Source of the DNA: Paenibacillus silvae
GTDB lineage: Bacteria > Bacillota > Bacilli > Paenibacillales > Paenibacillaceae
Direction: 5' to 3'
Assembly: GCF_014639235.1 (NCBI RefSeq)
Contig: NZ_BMFU01000013.1
Span: forward strand, 564 to 64,563
Length of the DNA: 64,000 nucleotides
Under the pieces are notes generated by a model that was not told the origin of the DNA, searched no databases, and saw only the letters and a list, made by a program, of their open reading frames with translations. Every line of letters begins with the position of its first letter. Position 1 is the stretch's first letter. Shown here one piece after another: positions 35,098-44,729 of this stretch. Made by a program: the position numbers and the translations under genes.

Positions 35098-35130
35098 GAT
35101 TCCAATATCACTATAGTCACAAGTCATATT

Positions 35131-35553
35131 TTATCCATTCAGGTTGCGCTCCAATTGTCTCTCGATGCCCAGGCGATCAATCTGAATCCAATACTCTTCA
35201 ATTTGTTCATTCTCCACCCGATAGACCGCACTCGCAATCTCGACCACCGGGAGTCCCGTTGGGCTGTAGTGATCCACCTGTCCCGTATGAGTACCTGTTT
35301 GCTTCCAGCGCACATATACTTTGCTGCCTTGTGTGATCATCTCCTGTATCTCCAGCGTAAACGCCCCGTATGCTTCGATCATCTCGCGCACATGCTCCGC
35401 ATAATCGGAAGGTGTTCGTTTGACCGTGACTTCTTCCTCGGATATCACTTGATGAGCCAGCACCTGTTCTGCCATCACCTGACTTGCATAATCCGGATTC
35501 CTGCCTGATCGGACTTCTTCAAAAAATGCTCTCACAATCTGCTCTGCAGTCAT
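35131..35553 (-). CDS. SnoaL-like / ester cyclase family protein
   Basis: 140 residues from the ATG at 35553 (GGAGGGGGAG 6 bp upstream). AEQIVRAFFEEVRSGR, YAEHVREMIEAYGAF and YVRWKQTGTHTGQ are typical of the NTF2-like SnoaL/ester-cyclase superfamily. The His and Asp residues usual for polyketide cyclases are not conserved clearly enough to assign a reaction. Stands alone. Confidence 0.7.
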   Translation of the reverse strand: MTAEQIVRAFFEEVRSGRNPDYASQVMAEQVLAHQVISEEEVTVKRTPSDYAEHVREMIEAYGAFTLEIQEMITQGSKVYVRWKQTGTHTGQVDHYSPTGLPVVEIASAVYRVENEQIEEYWIQIDRLGIERQLERNLNG

Positions 35554-35687
35554 GCATGGCTCCCCCTCCAACCTTATTCTCCATTGATGAACGCATCAAC
35601 GATGATTGAACTATTTTAGCATAGGTTTAACATGAAAACGTTGATCTTTTCTACCTATCTATAGGTCTTAAAGCCCCTTATATTCCC

Positions 35688-35716
35688 TTGACAATAAGCC
35701 TGTATGACCATACACT
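35688..35716 (+). promoter_or_regulatory. promoter of the transglutaminase-like lipoprotein gene
   Basis: A perfect TTGACA (35688-35693), 17-bp spacer and TACACT (35711-35716). Confidence 0.6.
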
Positions 35717-35764
35717 AGCAATGAATATCAGGAAATTAATAGGAGGTTTAAGAGGTAAGAGGAT

Positions 35765-35812
35765 TGAAATCGAGTTTTAACCTGAAAAATAGAAAGTGGT
35801 GTACCATTTGAA
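35765..35812 (+). CDS. possible 15-residue upstream peptide
   Basis: A TTG-initiated frame (starting MKSSFNLKNR) follows GAGG-rich sequence, and its TGA overlaps the TTG start of the lipoprotein gene. It could couple translation. It is too short to be sure. Confidence 0.2.
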
Positions 35813-37215
35813 ACGATTATTAGCAATAATGTTTGCACTAACATTGCTGCTGGCCGGATGCCAGAGCAGTGAGCAGGAGAGCAGTAATCCCGAAAGCAAT
35901 CCGACGGAACCGAAGCAGGGCTCCAGCATTCTAAGTCTGAAAGAAAAGTATGGCACAGCTTCCGAAAAATCAATCATGCCCATGTACAATGTGGCACAGG
36001 ATGAAGAATTTACGTTTAAGTTTAAAGGCGATCTGAGTAAAATAGATTATAATTCCAATGAAATCATTTCAGTACATACCGATATTAAAGGCCGATGAAA
36101 AAGCTGCTCCAGAGCCAGCTGTCGAGGAGAACCTGATAGATGAGCAAAAATCCAATACCGAGCAGCAGGTGGAGCAGGGGAATCAGGAGACTGTGCCTGA
36201 ACCGGCTACAGGGGATGCATTCATTAACGCAGATTCAGCTCTGGAAGAGGTTTTAGCTAAAAATATGATTGCCGCTCAGGACGGTATCTCGCTGAAGGCT
36301 TTTCCTGAAGCACAGAATTTCACCACACTCTCGGACGTTGTCTTGAAGGTAATGTACCAGAATCCGCTCATTCTTGGCGTAGAAGGATTCGAATACAACT
36401 ATGGCACACTCACCCTGTCCATCCATTACAAAGAATCGGCTGCCGATATTCAGCGTAAACAGAATGAGATTATTGCCAAAGGCAAAGAAGTTGTCGCTTC
36501 AATCATCAAACAAGGCATGAGCGATGATGAGAAACGCAAAGCTATCTACGATTATTTGAACGACAATGCAAAATACGATGACGCTGCTCTGGAAAACGCA
36601 GAGCAAAACAACTTTAAACATGTCGATGCACAGTTCAACGATTCCTTCACAACATACGGCATTCTCGTTAAGGGTGTAGGCGTTTGTGCGAGTTATGCTT
36701 CGGTGTACAAGCTGCTCTCGGACCTGTCCGGGCTGGAAAGCATCGTCGTTACGGGAACCTCCAGCGGTGTACCGCATGCATGGAACAAGGTGAAAATCGG
36801 AAACGAGTGGTTACATGTGGATGCAACCAATAACCTGACGAACTCCGGCATTCCTTATTTCCTGTACAATGCCAACGATGAGACAGCTGTAAGCCAGAAG
36901 ACGGTAGCAGACAAGGACTACTGGCTCGATTCCGAGCTGGATCAGTTTAAGGGCGATAGTGATGCCAACGATTATTATGTACAGAATGATCTTGAAGTCG
37001 ATTCCATTATCGAATACAAGAGCAAAGCCGAGACACATCTGAAAAAAGGCGAGACCTCTGTCATTCTTCGTTTTGCCTCACCGGTTGACTCCGATGAATT
37101 GATGACCGCAGCGGGTGAAGCATTGACTGCTGTGAATGAAGCCCTGCTGGATAACGCGCAGCTTGCCACCTTGGGCAGCTATGTATTATTGGAAACGAAG
37201 TCAGAGCAGAAATAA
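35808..37215 (+). pseudogene. transglutaminase-like lipoprotein gene with a frameshift
   Basis: Frame 1 from TTG at 35808 encodes a lipoprotein signal (MKRLLAIMFALTLLLAGC, lipobox LAGC) and runs to a TGA at 36096. The sequence continues in the +1 frame from about 36092 to 37215 (DEKAAPEPAVEEN onward). Removing one G from AAAGGCC near 36091 joins both into one protein of about 468 residues. The distal part holds a transglutaminase-like core: Cys in GVCASYASVY, His in VPHAWNKV, Asp in WLHVDATNN. It is either a real inactivating insertion or a sequence error. The intact protein would be an envelope-attached Cys-His-Asp enzyme of unknown substrate. Confidence 0.75.
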
Positions 37216-37270
37216 AGAACACACTCAATCTTCATAAATATCGTAATGTCTAGAGCATACCTCGGACATA

Positions 37271-37314
37271 CAAAAGGGACAAAGCAGCGCAACAACTGCT
37301 TTGTCCCTTTTTTT
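37271..37314 (+). terminator. intrinsic terminator
   Basis: AAAGGGACAAAGCAG (37273-37287) pairs perfectly with CTGCTTTGTCCCTTT (37296-37310), followed by TTTT. Confidence 0.9.
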
Positions 37315-37409
37315 CTTAACAATAACAATATAACGTAACATATCAGAAAGCTAGTGGGGCTGCCAACATCCAACAGCCAACCCCATCCATAACCCCATGA
37401 ATGTATCGA

Positions 37410-38312
37410 TTATGGACTAACCGTGCCTCCATTGGCATTCAGGGTCTCTCCACTCACATAGCTGGATTCCTGACTTGCCAGAAATACATATGCCGGAGCC
37501 ATCTCGGCAGGCTGTCCTGCCCGGCCCAGCGGAGTATTGCTGCCGAAATCAGCCAGCTTCTCCACAGGCTGTCCACCTACAATCTGCAAAGGGGTCCAGA
37601 CGGGTCCCGGCGCAACAACATTCACCCGAATGCCTTTGCTGCCCACCTGCTGAGCGAGCGCTTTGCTGAAGGTATTGATCGAAGCCTTGGTCGTGGCATA
37701 ATCCAGCAGAATCGGGGATGGCTTATACGCTTGAATCGACGATGTATTGATAATCGAACCGCCTGCCTTCATATGTTTCACCGCTGCTTTGCAGAGCCAG
37801 AACATGGAATACACATTGGTTTTGAACGTGGCATCAAATTGCTCTGTGGTCAGATCTCCGATCTGCTCCACAAACTGCTGCTTGCCTGCAACGTTAGCAA
37901 GAATGTCGATACCGCCCAGCTCTTTTACCGCAGTTTCAATCAGCTGCTCACAGTATTTCTCGTCCTTCAGATCACCCGGAACAGCAACCGCTTTGCGGCC
38001 AGCTTCCTCGATCAGCTGCACAACCTCTTTCGCATCTGCTTCCTCTTCCGGCAGGTAGGAGAGCACCACATCGGCCCCTTCACGTGCATAGGCAATAGCC
38101 GCCGCCCGGCCGATGCCGCTATCTGCCCCGGTCACTACGGCTTTACGGCCTGTTAGCCGGCCGCTGCCCTGGTAACTTTTTTCGCCGCAATCGGGTACTG
38201 GTGTCATATCACGCTGCAATCCTGGCTCCTCCTGCTGCTGTTTCCATGCTGAAGTAGCCTTCGGATATTGTGTCGTTGGATCTTGAATGGTGTGCTGGTC
38301 CTGTTTTGCCAT
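37410..38312 (-). CDS. short-chain dehydrogenase/reductase, Gsp39/YhdF-like
   Basis: 300 residues from ATG at 38312 (GAGGAGG 8 bp upstream). The N-terminal extension of about 50 residues is typical of the general-stress SDR group of Bacillus. The NAD(P) motif is TGADSGIGRAAA. The catalytic set is Ser in INTSSIQAY, then Tyr and Lys in YATTKAS, and the C-terminus GETLNANGGTV is classical. Substrate unknown; stress-linked expression is inferred from relatives. Confidence 0.88.
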   Translation of the reverse strand: MAKQDQHTIQDPTTQYPKATSAWKQQQEEPGLQRDMTPVPDCGEKSYQGSGRLTGRKAVVTGADSGIGRAAAIAYAREGADVVLSYLPEEEADAKEVVQLIEEAGRKAVAVPGDLKDEKYCEQLIETAVKELGGIDILANVAGKQQFVEQIGDLTTEQFDATFKTNVYSMFWLCKAAVKHMKAGGSIINTSSIQAYKPSPILLDYATTKASINTFSKALAQQVGSKGIRVNVVAPGPVWTPLQIVGGQPVEKLADFGSNTPLGRAGQPAEMAPAYVFLASQESSYVSGETLNANGGTVSP

Positions 38313-38421
38313 ATTCAATTCCTCCTCGGTTTCTGGTTATGTGTTAGGCATTCCATCTGTTCATCTGTGTTAAGGTTCTCTCTTTCCTTTGTAACCGAGA
38401 TGCCCGTGATTTAAACTGCAC

Positions 38422-38486
38422 AAAAAAACACTCCAGGAACGCATTGGACTTTGGACAGGTCCTTCAATACGATTCCAGGAGTGTAT
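38422..38486 (-). terminator. terminator, probably of the amino-acid permease transcript
   Basis: ACACTCC-GGAA (from 38428) pairs with TTCC-GGAGTGT (ending 38484), with inner ATTG/CAAT pairing and seven T on the minus strand. It lies 524 bp past the permease stop, the gap being mostly element B. Confidence 0.6.
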
Positions 38487-38530
38487 CTTGGCCGCAGTAC
38501 AGGGGCTTTTATTATATTAGCAAACGGTTC

Positions 38531-38966
38531 TATATAAGTTGAACTAAAGAATGTACACAATCCACTCCAATATACTCATCAATCCAGGCACATTAGTCCA
38601 ATATCGTCCATCGCTCATGGCAAGTGCAAGTCTTCCACCCTCTACTGCGAGCGCTAACGATCAGGAGAAGCCTTATTCCGGCATATTTGGGCTTTGGAAA
38701 ATTCTAACGATCCCCAGAGACGCTATTCTGCTGAAACCAGCTTGATCAGGCTCATTTTTCAGAATTTCGAATGGAATAAGCTTCCTGAGGATCGTTAGAT
38801 TTCAAATGTCCACGATTCAGGGAAAATAAGCTCTATGGGGATCGTTAGCCTTCCCTCTTCGACTTAAACAGCCTATCAAGGCTGGTATCTTGCCCCATTA
38901 CAGCGATCTTTGGCGATCATGGATCGTTAAGCGGCATAATGTCGTTTCTTTAGTTCAATTTATATA
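38531..38966. mobile_element. MITE-like element B with 21-bp terminal inverted repeats
   Basis: The left end TATATAAGTTGAACTAAAGA (from 38531) and the right end (38946-38966) match at 20 of 21 positions as inverted repeats, and share TATATAAGTTGAACT with element A. Inside are CTAACGATC at 38654 and 38704 and its reverse complement at 38790 and 38840, spaced exactly 50 bp within each pair, plus a weaker copy at 38922. The whole is therefore a large inverted array. It has no transposase. It is inserted between the permease gene and its terminator. Confidence 0.65.
38654..38848. repeat. four 50-bp units in inverted arrangement
   Basis: Two direct units start CTAACGATC (38654, 38704) and two inverted units end GATCGTTAG (38798, 38848). 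The degenerate consensus after CTAACGATC is CCCAG-A-GCTTATTC. They could fold into a long stem-loop in either strand. Confidence 0.65.
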
Positions 38967-39009
38967 GTTAAATTGTTACCTTCTCATGCTGTAACCTGGC
39001 CTATCATTA

Positions 39010-40386
39010 TTAGTTGGGATCATTCCCCTTCGATTGCCGGCTTCCGATGCCAAATACATAATAACCAATAACCACAAGGGCCATGAACGATGCACCGACT
39101 ATCAGCGGCAGGCGTGTATCCGGGTTAAAGGCCATACCGAAAATAACCAGAACCAGGTACACAATAATAATATAGTTGCTGATCGGGAACCATTTGGATC
39201 TGAAATTGTGCTCCGCCAGCTCCTTTCCCCAGCGCTTTCTGAATTTAAACTGGCTGAATGCCAGTGCAAACCAGGGCACCATCCCCGGCAGCACACTTGC
39301 ACTGTAAATATACAGGAACAGCTTCGAATCCGGCATCAGATAGTTAAGAATAACCCCGATCAGAAGCAGCGAGATGGTTACAACAATACTGTTGCGGGGA
39401 ACCCCGCCTTTGGACAGCTTTTTGAAAAAGGCAGGTGCCTGCCCATTCTCCGCAAGGGTATATAACATTCTGCCCGCACTGTAGATTCCGCTGTTGCACC
39501 CCGACATCGCCGCTGTCAGTACCACGAAGTTAATAATGCCCGCAGCAGCTACAATGCCCACTTTGGCAAATGTAAGCACGAATGGACTTCCAGTCTCACC
39601 GACCTCGTTCCATGGATACAGCGTAACGATGACAAAAATCGCGCCAACATAGAAAATGAGAATACGCCATACGATGTTTTTAATCGCTTTGCGCAGGGTG
39701 TGTTTCGGGTTTTCCGCTTCACCTGCTGTGATCCCGACCATCTCAACCCCTTGATACGCCGCGGTCACAATACATAAAGCAAACAGAAAACCCTTGATTC
39801 CACCCGGGAAAAAGCCCCCGTGATTCACAAGATTGGACAAGCCGATCGGCTGTCCTCCGTTGCCCCATCCGAAGAAGATCAGTCCCGTACCGATCACAAT
39901 CATCACCACAATGGCCGTTACCTTAATCAAAGCAAACCAGAACTCGAATTCCCCGTAAAACTTTACCGCTGCCAGATTCGCGGCTGCAATGATCAGTACC
40001 CCCGCAAGCGCCGGGAGCCACTGGGGAATATCCGGGAACCAGTACCCAACGTATATCCCGATTGCCGTGACTTCGGCCATGCCTACCGTAACCCATAGAA
40101 ACCAGTAACTCCAGGCCGTGAGGAACCCGGCAAGCGGGCTGATATATTTGTGGGCAAATGTCGCAAATGAACCCGTGACCGGCTCCTGAATCAACATTTC
40201 CCCCATAATACGCATAATAAAAAAGATAATGATACCGGCCATTAAATAGGCCAGCAATACGGATGGACCTGCCCATTTGATCGTGCTTGCCGATCCCATG
40301 AACAACCCGACACCGATCGTACCGCCAAGTGCAATCAGCTCAACGTGACGAGGCTTTAACCCGCGTGATAATTCTTTCGATTCCAA
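39010..40386 (-). CDS. amino-acid permease, APC superfamily (AAT family)
   Basis: 458 residues from a TTG start at 40386, favoured by GGGGAG 6 bp upstream; an in-frame ATG at 40443 has no ribosome site. It has about 12 membrane segments. The LIALGGTIGVGLFMGSAS motif in helix 1, GEMLIQEPVTGSF in helix 2 and GVEMVGITAGEAENP are hallmarks of AapA/ProY/GabP-type transporters. It imports an amino acid by proton symport; the substrate is not decidable. Its 3' region is interrupted by element B. Confidence 0.85.
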   Translation of the reverse strand: MESKELSRGLKPRHVELIALGGTIGVGLFMGSASTIKWAGPSVLLAYLMAGIIIFFIMRIMGEMLIQEPVTGSFATFAHKYISPLAGFLTAWSYWFLWVTVGMAEVTAIGIYVGYWFPDIPQWLPALAGVLIIAAANLAAVKFYGEFEFWFALIKVTAIVVMIVIGTGLIFFGWGNGGQPIGLSNLVNHGGFFPGGIKGFLFALCIVTAAYQGVEMVGITAGEAENPKHTLRKAIKNIVWRILIFYVGAIFVIVTLYPWNEVGETGSPFVLTFAKVGIVAAAGIINFVVLTAAMSGCNSGIYSAGRMLYTLAENGQAPAFFKKLSKGGVPRNSIVVTISLLLIGVILNYLMPDSKLFLYIYSASVLPGMVPWFALAFSQFKFRKRWGKELAEHNFRSKWFPISNYIIIVYLVLVIFGMAFNPDTRLPLIVGASFMALVVIGYYVFGIGSRQSKGNDPN

Positions 40387-40611
40387 GTGATTCTCCCCTT
40401 TTCTGAAATACAGCTTACTGTCTCCAACCCGTTTCAATTTCATTCACATTAACGCAATGCAGAATTGCTTCACCAAATTGTACGAGATGTACGCCGGAAA
40501 TACAATATGGAATGTGAGGAAGAGAAATTCGGTCTCCTTACTGGAAACTTTCCAACTGGAGTGACGTATTGATATTCAATGCCCTTAGAGATTTAATGGG
40601 AGGTTTGCCTT

Positions 40612-41595
40612 ATGCACATCGAACAAGTTGAATTATTCGTTTCCAACACTGAAACGATCAAGAAAGCATTCAAATGGCAGCATACTGCGATGCATCGCAT
40701 GGCTGCTCTCCTCTACGCTACGGAGAATAGAACCGCAGATTTGGAAGCGATTCGCCAAAGCAATGAGCTGATCAAACAGGAAACCAAACGATTCTCCGCA
40801 TTCCGAGGTCACTCTGCCTTTATCATCGCGGCCATGCTTTCTCTGACTAGCGATGGACCTGCCAAACTGCAGGATACTTTTCGTGTTTATGATCTCATGA
40901 AAGAAATGAAGTTTCGCACTTCTGATTATTTAGTGATAGCTGCTTATCAGATTGCTACTCAGGCCGAGCCAGAGCAATTCCAGCCTGTGGTGGAACGGGC
41001 AAAATCGTTCTATGACCGGATGAAAGCGGAGCATCCCTTCCTGACGGGACGTGATGATTACATTTTCACAGCCATGTTAGCCTTATCCGGTCTGGAGCTG
41101 GATTCCACGGTGACACGTATGGAGCAGCTGTATCAGGACTTAAAACCATACTTCTCCGCCGGAAACGGCCTGCAATCCTTAACACAGATCCTGGTTATGG
41201 GAGAGGATCACCCTGAGGTCAGTGTGCGTGTATTGGCCTTGAGTGATGCCTTCCGCGCAAGAAAGCTTCGGATGGATAAACTGTACACCCTGCCTTCTCT
41301 CGGACTCCTGTCGCTATTATCTGCTAATCCAGAAGCACTGGCAGATGATGTAGTGAACACGTATGAATGGTTGCGAGATCAGAAGGGGTTCGGGGCGTGG
41401 TCCATCACCAAACAGGAGCTGCTACTCTTCTCGTCTGCTCTGACTATGCTTGAACATGTGGAGCATCTGCGCAAGGATGTGCTTACAACGTCGATGTCAA
41501 CAACGATTACACATATGATCATTGCGCAGCAAGCAGCCATGACCGCAGCCATTGCAGCCTCAGCAGCTTCCACGGCTTCCCAGTCATCCAACTGA
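40612..41595 (+). CDS. DUF4003-family protein
   Basis: 327 residues, mostly helical, soluble. The opening ETIKKAFKWQ and segments such as RGHSAFIIAAMLSLTSD, MKEMKFRTSDYLVIAAYQIA and FLTGRDDYIFTAMLALSGL match the DUF4003 pattern as I remember it. The C-terminus is Ala/Ser-rich low complexity. Function unknown. GGAGG lies upstream; monocistronic with a terminator at 41645. Confidence 0.75.
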   Translation: MHIEQVELFVSNTETIKKAFKWQHTAMHRMAALLYATENRTADLEAIRQSNELIKQETKRFSAFRGHSAFIIAAMLSLTSDGPAKLQDTFRVYDLMKEMKFRTSDYLVIAAYQIATQAEPEQFQPVVERAKSFYDRMKAEHPFLTGRDDYIFTAMLALSGLELDSTVTRMEQLYQDLKPYFSAGNGLQSLTQILVMGEDHPEVSVRVLALSDAFRARKLRMDKLYTLPSLGLLSLLSANPEALADDVVNTYEWLRDQKGFGAWSITKQELLLFSSALTMLEHVEHLRKDVLTTSMSTTITHMIIAQQAAMTAAIAASAASTASQSSN

Positions 41596-41644
41596 CCGCC
41601 TGCGATAACAACCGAAGCATGGCTCTGTAAAGCTGTTATATACC

Positions 41645-41683
41645 AAAACGAGTACGCAGACTAAGGTTTGCGTACTCGTTCTT
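41645..41683. terminator. bidirectional terminator
   Basis: AACGAGTACGCA (41647-41658) pairs perfectly with TGCGTACTCGTT (41669-41680), between convergent genes. Confidence 0.88.
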
Positions 41684-41700
41684 TACCATTATTAAACTCG

Positions 41701-42708
41701 CTATTTCACAATCCCCGTCTCCCGAAACTCTTCGACGAAGTCATTCAACCAATCGGCACCATAATCCAGTGCTCCCATATCACTCTCGATAAAGGCGACA
41801 TCCAGCCCCATAACCCAGAAGCGGCGAGCAATGACAAACAAATCAACCGCCTGCTCATCTGTGTCTGTGAAGCTCCGAACGGAGCGATATCCTTTCATGA
41901 GCGCCTCCCACAGCTGCTGTTTTTGTTCTGGATTACCGGATTGACGCTTGCGAATTTTCACTTGGGCCAGATCATATGCACGCCAGCCCGGCGCTGCCCA
42001 CTCGAAGTCATAATGGATGAACCGCTCCTGCTGTTGAAACACATTGTTGTTTCCGTGCATATCGCCATGGCATAAACCGTAGTCCAATCCACTGCCCGAG
42101 GCGGTCTGAATTTGGTCTTTTAACGTATTTGCAAATGCCCGTAAAAAAGCTGCTTCTTCATGGCTTTCTCCGATGTAACGAATAATCCGCTCCAAAGGCT
42201 CATCGATGAGGAACTTCGTATCCAGCTCAAATCGGGAATGATCCGGCCCGGAATCAAGCTTGATCTGGTCCATTGCCCGGTGTAATTCAGCAGCAGATTG
42301 ACCAAAGGCATAACAGGAAGCCTCGTCCTCCAGATTTTTTTCCACACCCTCAATATAATGGAACATAACCGCCGCACGTTTGCCTTCAGCTGCGTCAATC
42401 ATGATGCAGCCACTCTGATCTTTTGTTTGGATATAATCACCGATTCCCGTATGAACGCTAGTCTTCAGATGATCCTGCAGCACGGTCAGCATATTCAATT
42501 CATAGTGAACATCCGTTTCCATTACCTGGGTGCGATAGATACGTAATATAAACGTTCCCTCACTCGTCCGAACCCGGTATGTGTCATTTAATCCTCTTAG
42601 CCAAAATGTACATTCTTCCCACGTTCCAATATCATAGTGTCCCTGTAATGCCCACCTCAGGTAGGCTGGACTCAATACTGAACGCACAGCAGTCGGTTGA
42701 TTAAACAT
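41701..42708 (-). CDS. APH-family phosphotransferase
   Basis: 335 residues from the ATG at 42708 (GGAAGGGG 7 bp upstream). The kinase fold is marked by CHGDMHGNNNVF (catalytic loop HGDxHxxN) and HYDFEWAAPG (metal-binding Asp). It belongs to the aminoglycoside phosphotransferase/homoserine kinase II superfamily, whose members phosphorylate small alcohols including antibiotics, choline and homoserine. Resistance cannot be inferred. Confidence 0.8.
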   Translation of the reverse strand: MFNQPTAVRSVLSPAYLRWALQGHYDIGTWEECTFWLRGLNDTYRVRTSEGTFILRIYRTQVMETDVHYELNMLTVLQDHLKTSVHTGIGDYIQTKDQSGCIMIDAAEGKRAAVMFHYIEGVEKNLEDEASCYAFGQSAAELHRAMDQIKLDSGPDHSRFELDTKFLIDEPLERIIRYIGESHEEAAFLRAFANTLKDQIQTASGSGLDYGLCHGDMHGNNNVFQQQERFIHYDFEWAAPGWRAYDLAQVKIRKRQSGNPEQKQQLWEALMKGYRSVRSFTDTDEQAVDLFVIARRFWVMGLDVAFIESDMGALDYGADWLNDFVEEFRETGIVK

Positions 42709-42783
42709 CGTTAAACCCCTTCCTGTCTGATTCATGTGTAATATACTAAATATATACCAGACAGGAATATATTGGAACATTAA

Positions 42784-44550
42784 TTATGAGCTTACTTTAG
42801 CAGCAGCATGCTTCCACTTCGGCTGCTGGTCCGGCTCCGTGCCAGCGCTCGACAAGGCCGCACATTCCCGAAATGCAAAATGCCTGCAGCCCTTGCATTT
42901 CTCTTGATTCAGATGCTGTAACGCATAATTGATTGCTTCCCCGGTATGCTCGAATCGATGAGCTGGATTAATCCGCTCCAGCAAACCTGTGCGTTTGAGC
43001 ATTTCAAGCGGCTGCTCTTGAATGCCTGACAACAGCACAATACCGCCTGATCGTTCGAAATGCTTGATCAAACTCGCCAGATTCGCCTCGCCTGTCGTAT
43101 CCATAAACGGAACCTTTCCCATACGCAGCAGCAGCATGCCCGGGCGCTCCGAGAGCGAATCCATCACCGATTTTTCGAACATATCCGCCGCGCCAAAAAA
43201 TAACGGGCCTTCAATCGTGTACAAACTGATTTGTGGACAATCATGCCCTTCCTGTACCATGTGAGCCATCACCTTCTCATGTTTGTGATCGGGATCAGGC
43301 AGCACCTTGGCCACCTTCAGCATCTCGCTCATACGTTTGACAAACAGAATGACGGCCATAATCAAACCAATCTCAACCGCTGTCGTCAGGCTCGTGAATA
43401 CAGTAAGCAGGAAGGTCAGAAGCAGCACGAGTGAATCGCCTGTTCTGGTTCGCAGTACATGGGCAAAAGATTTACGTTCACTCATATTCCATGCCACCAG
43501 CATAAGTACAGGTGCCATACTCGCTAACGGAATGTGGGAAGCATACGGAGCGAACAGAATCAGGACAAGCAGCACAACCAGCCCGTGAATCACACCCGAT
43601 AATGGAGATACCGCGCCGGATTTAATATTTGTTGCAGTACGTGCAATAGCTCCCGTGGCGGGAATACCACCGAACAGCGGAGTAACAAGGTTGGCTACCC
43701 CCTGACCAATTAACTCCCGGTTGCTGTTATGACGGCTGCCTGTCATACCATCGGCAACCACTGCGGATAACAGGGATTCAATTCCGCCAAGCATCGCAAT
43801 GACAAAAGCAGGCTGCAGCAGATTGATAATTCGCTCCCATGTGATCTCTGGCAGGTGGAACCCCGGCAATGTACCCGGAATCATACCAAAGGATGAACCA
43901 ATCGTAGCGACCTGACCTTTAAAGAAGATGGCCGCGACGACTGTAGACAAAATCAGGCCAAGCAGCGAAGCAGGAACTTTGGGCGCAAATTTCGGCACAA
44001 GCAGAAGAACAGCCAGGCACACCCCCGCTGTCAGCAAACTATATATATTCATTGTACCGATGTGAATTCCGATCTCTTTCATATTGGAGTAAAAGTCCTC
44101 ATGTTTCGTAACCCCGGTAAGCCCCAGCACGTTAACAATCTGACCGCTAAAGATCAGAACAGCGATGCCCGCTGTAAATCCAATGGTCACGGGTCTAGGA
44201 ATAAATTTGATCAGAGCTCCCAGCCGGAACACACCCATAACAATAAGCATCAGCCCGGCCATCATACCTGCAATAAGCAAATTCTCATAACCATACTGCA
44301 TCACAATGGCAAAAAGGATAGGAATAAATGCCCCTGTCGGACCGCCAATCTGGAATTTAGAGCCGCCCAGCAGTGAAATCAAAATACCTGCAATAATGGT
44401 GGTATACAATCCATATTCCGGCTTCACTCCCGAGGCGATAGCAAAAGCCATGCCAAGCGGAATCGCTATAATCCCTACAATCAGCCCCGATATTAGATCC
44501 TTGCGAAGATCGGCTATTCGATAACCCGCATATCTTCCGATGCCTTTCAT
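42784..44550 (-). CDS. SulP-family anion transporter with STAS domain
   Basis: 588 residues. The N-terminal DLISGLIVGIIAIPLGMAFA and GLYTTIIAGILISLLGGSKF are the SulP signature; about 11-14 helices follow to about 400. STAS (about 435-545) includes VPFMDTTGEANLASL. A Cys-rich tail CKGCRHFAFREC (about 555-566) is unusual and may bind metal. It transports sulfate, bicarbonate or another oxyanion. An ArsR-type gene lies directly upstream, and the ATATTTGAATAT repeats between them suggest control by that regulator. Confidence 0.87.
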   Translation of the reverse strand: MKGIGRYAGYRIADLRKDLISGLIVGIIAIPLGMAFAIASGVKPEYGLYTTIIAGILISLLGGSKFQIGGPTGAFIPILFAIVMQYGYENLLIAGMMAGLMLIVMGVFRLGALIKFIPRPVTIGFTAGIAVLIFSGQIVNVLGLTGVTKHEDFYSNMKEIGIHIGTMNIYSLLTAGVCLAVLLLVPKFAPKVPASLLGLILSTVVAAIFFKGQVATIGSSFGMIPGTLPGFHLPEITWERIINLLQPAFVIAMLGGIESLLSAVVADGMTGSRHNSNRELIGQGVANLVTPLFGGIPATGAIARTATNIKSGAVSPLSGVIHGLVVLLVLILFAPYASHIPLASMAPVLMLVAWNMSERKSFAHVLRTRTGDSLVLLLTFLLTVFTSLTTAVEIGLIMAVILFVKRMSEMLKVAKVLPDPDHKHEKVMAHMVQEGHDCPQISLYTIEGPLFFGAADMFEKSVMDSLSERPGMLLLRMGKVPFMDTTGEANLASLIKHFERSGGIVLLSGIQEQPLEMLKRTGLLERINPAHRFEHTGEAINYALQHLNQEKCKGCRHFAFRECAALSSAGTEPDQQPKWKHAAAKVSS

Positions 44551-44572
44551 TTTTCATAACCTTCTTTTCTTC

Positions 44573-44597
44573 ATATATTTGAATATTTGAATATATA
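44573..44597. promoter_or_regulatory. candidate ArsR operator before the SulP gene
   Basis: Two overlapping copies of ATATTTGAATAT, each an ATATT-N2-AATAT inverted repeat, occur 9 bp apart 23 bp before the SulP start. AT-rich sites of this form are usual for ArsR/SmtB proteins. Confidence 0.5.
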
Positions 44598-44680
44598 ATG
44601 AACACTACTCCCTGATATATGCCCTGTCAACCGGAAATATCACGCATTTCACATCATACGGCTTTCCTTTAATCAAACAA

Positions 44681-44724
44681 AAAAACAAGAGACTCCGGTC
44701 CAGGCCAGCAGTTGCTCTTGTTTT
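44681..44724 (-). terminator. terminator of the ArsR gene
   Basis: AAACAAGAG (44683-44691) pairs with CTCTTGTTT (44715-44723), with A and T runs outside. Confidence 0.75.
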
Positions 44725-44729
44725 ATGTG

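Noticed and set aside
38551..38745. Plus-strand frame of 64 residues inside element B
   Set aside because: It reads across the inverted repeat units and has no ribosome site.
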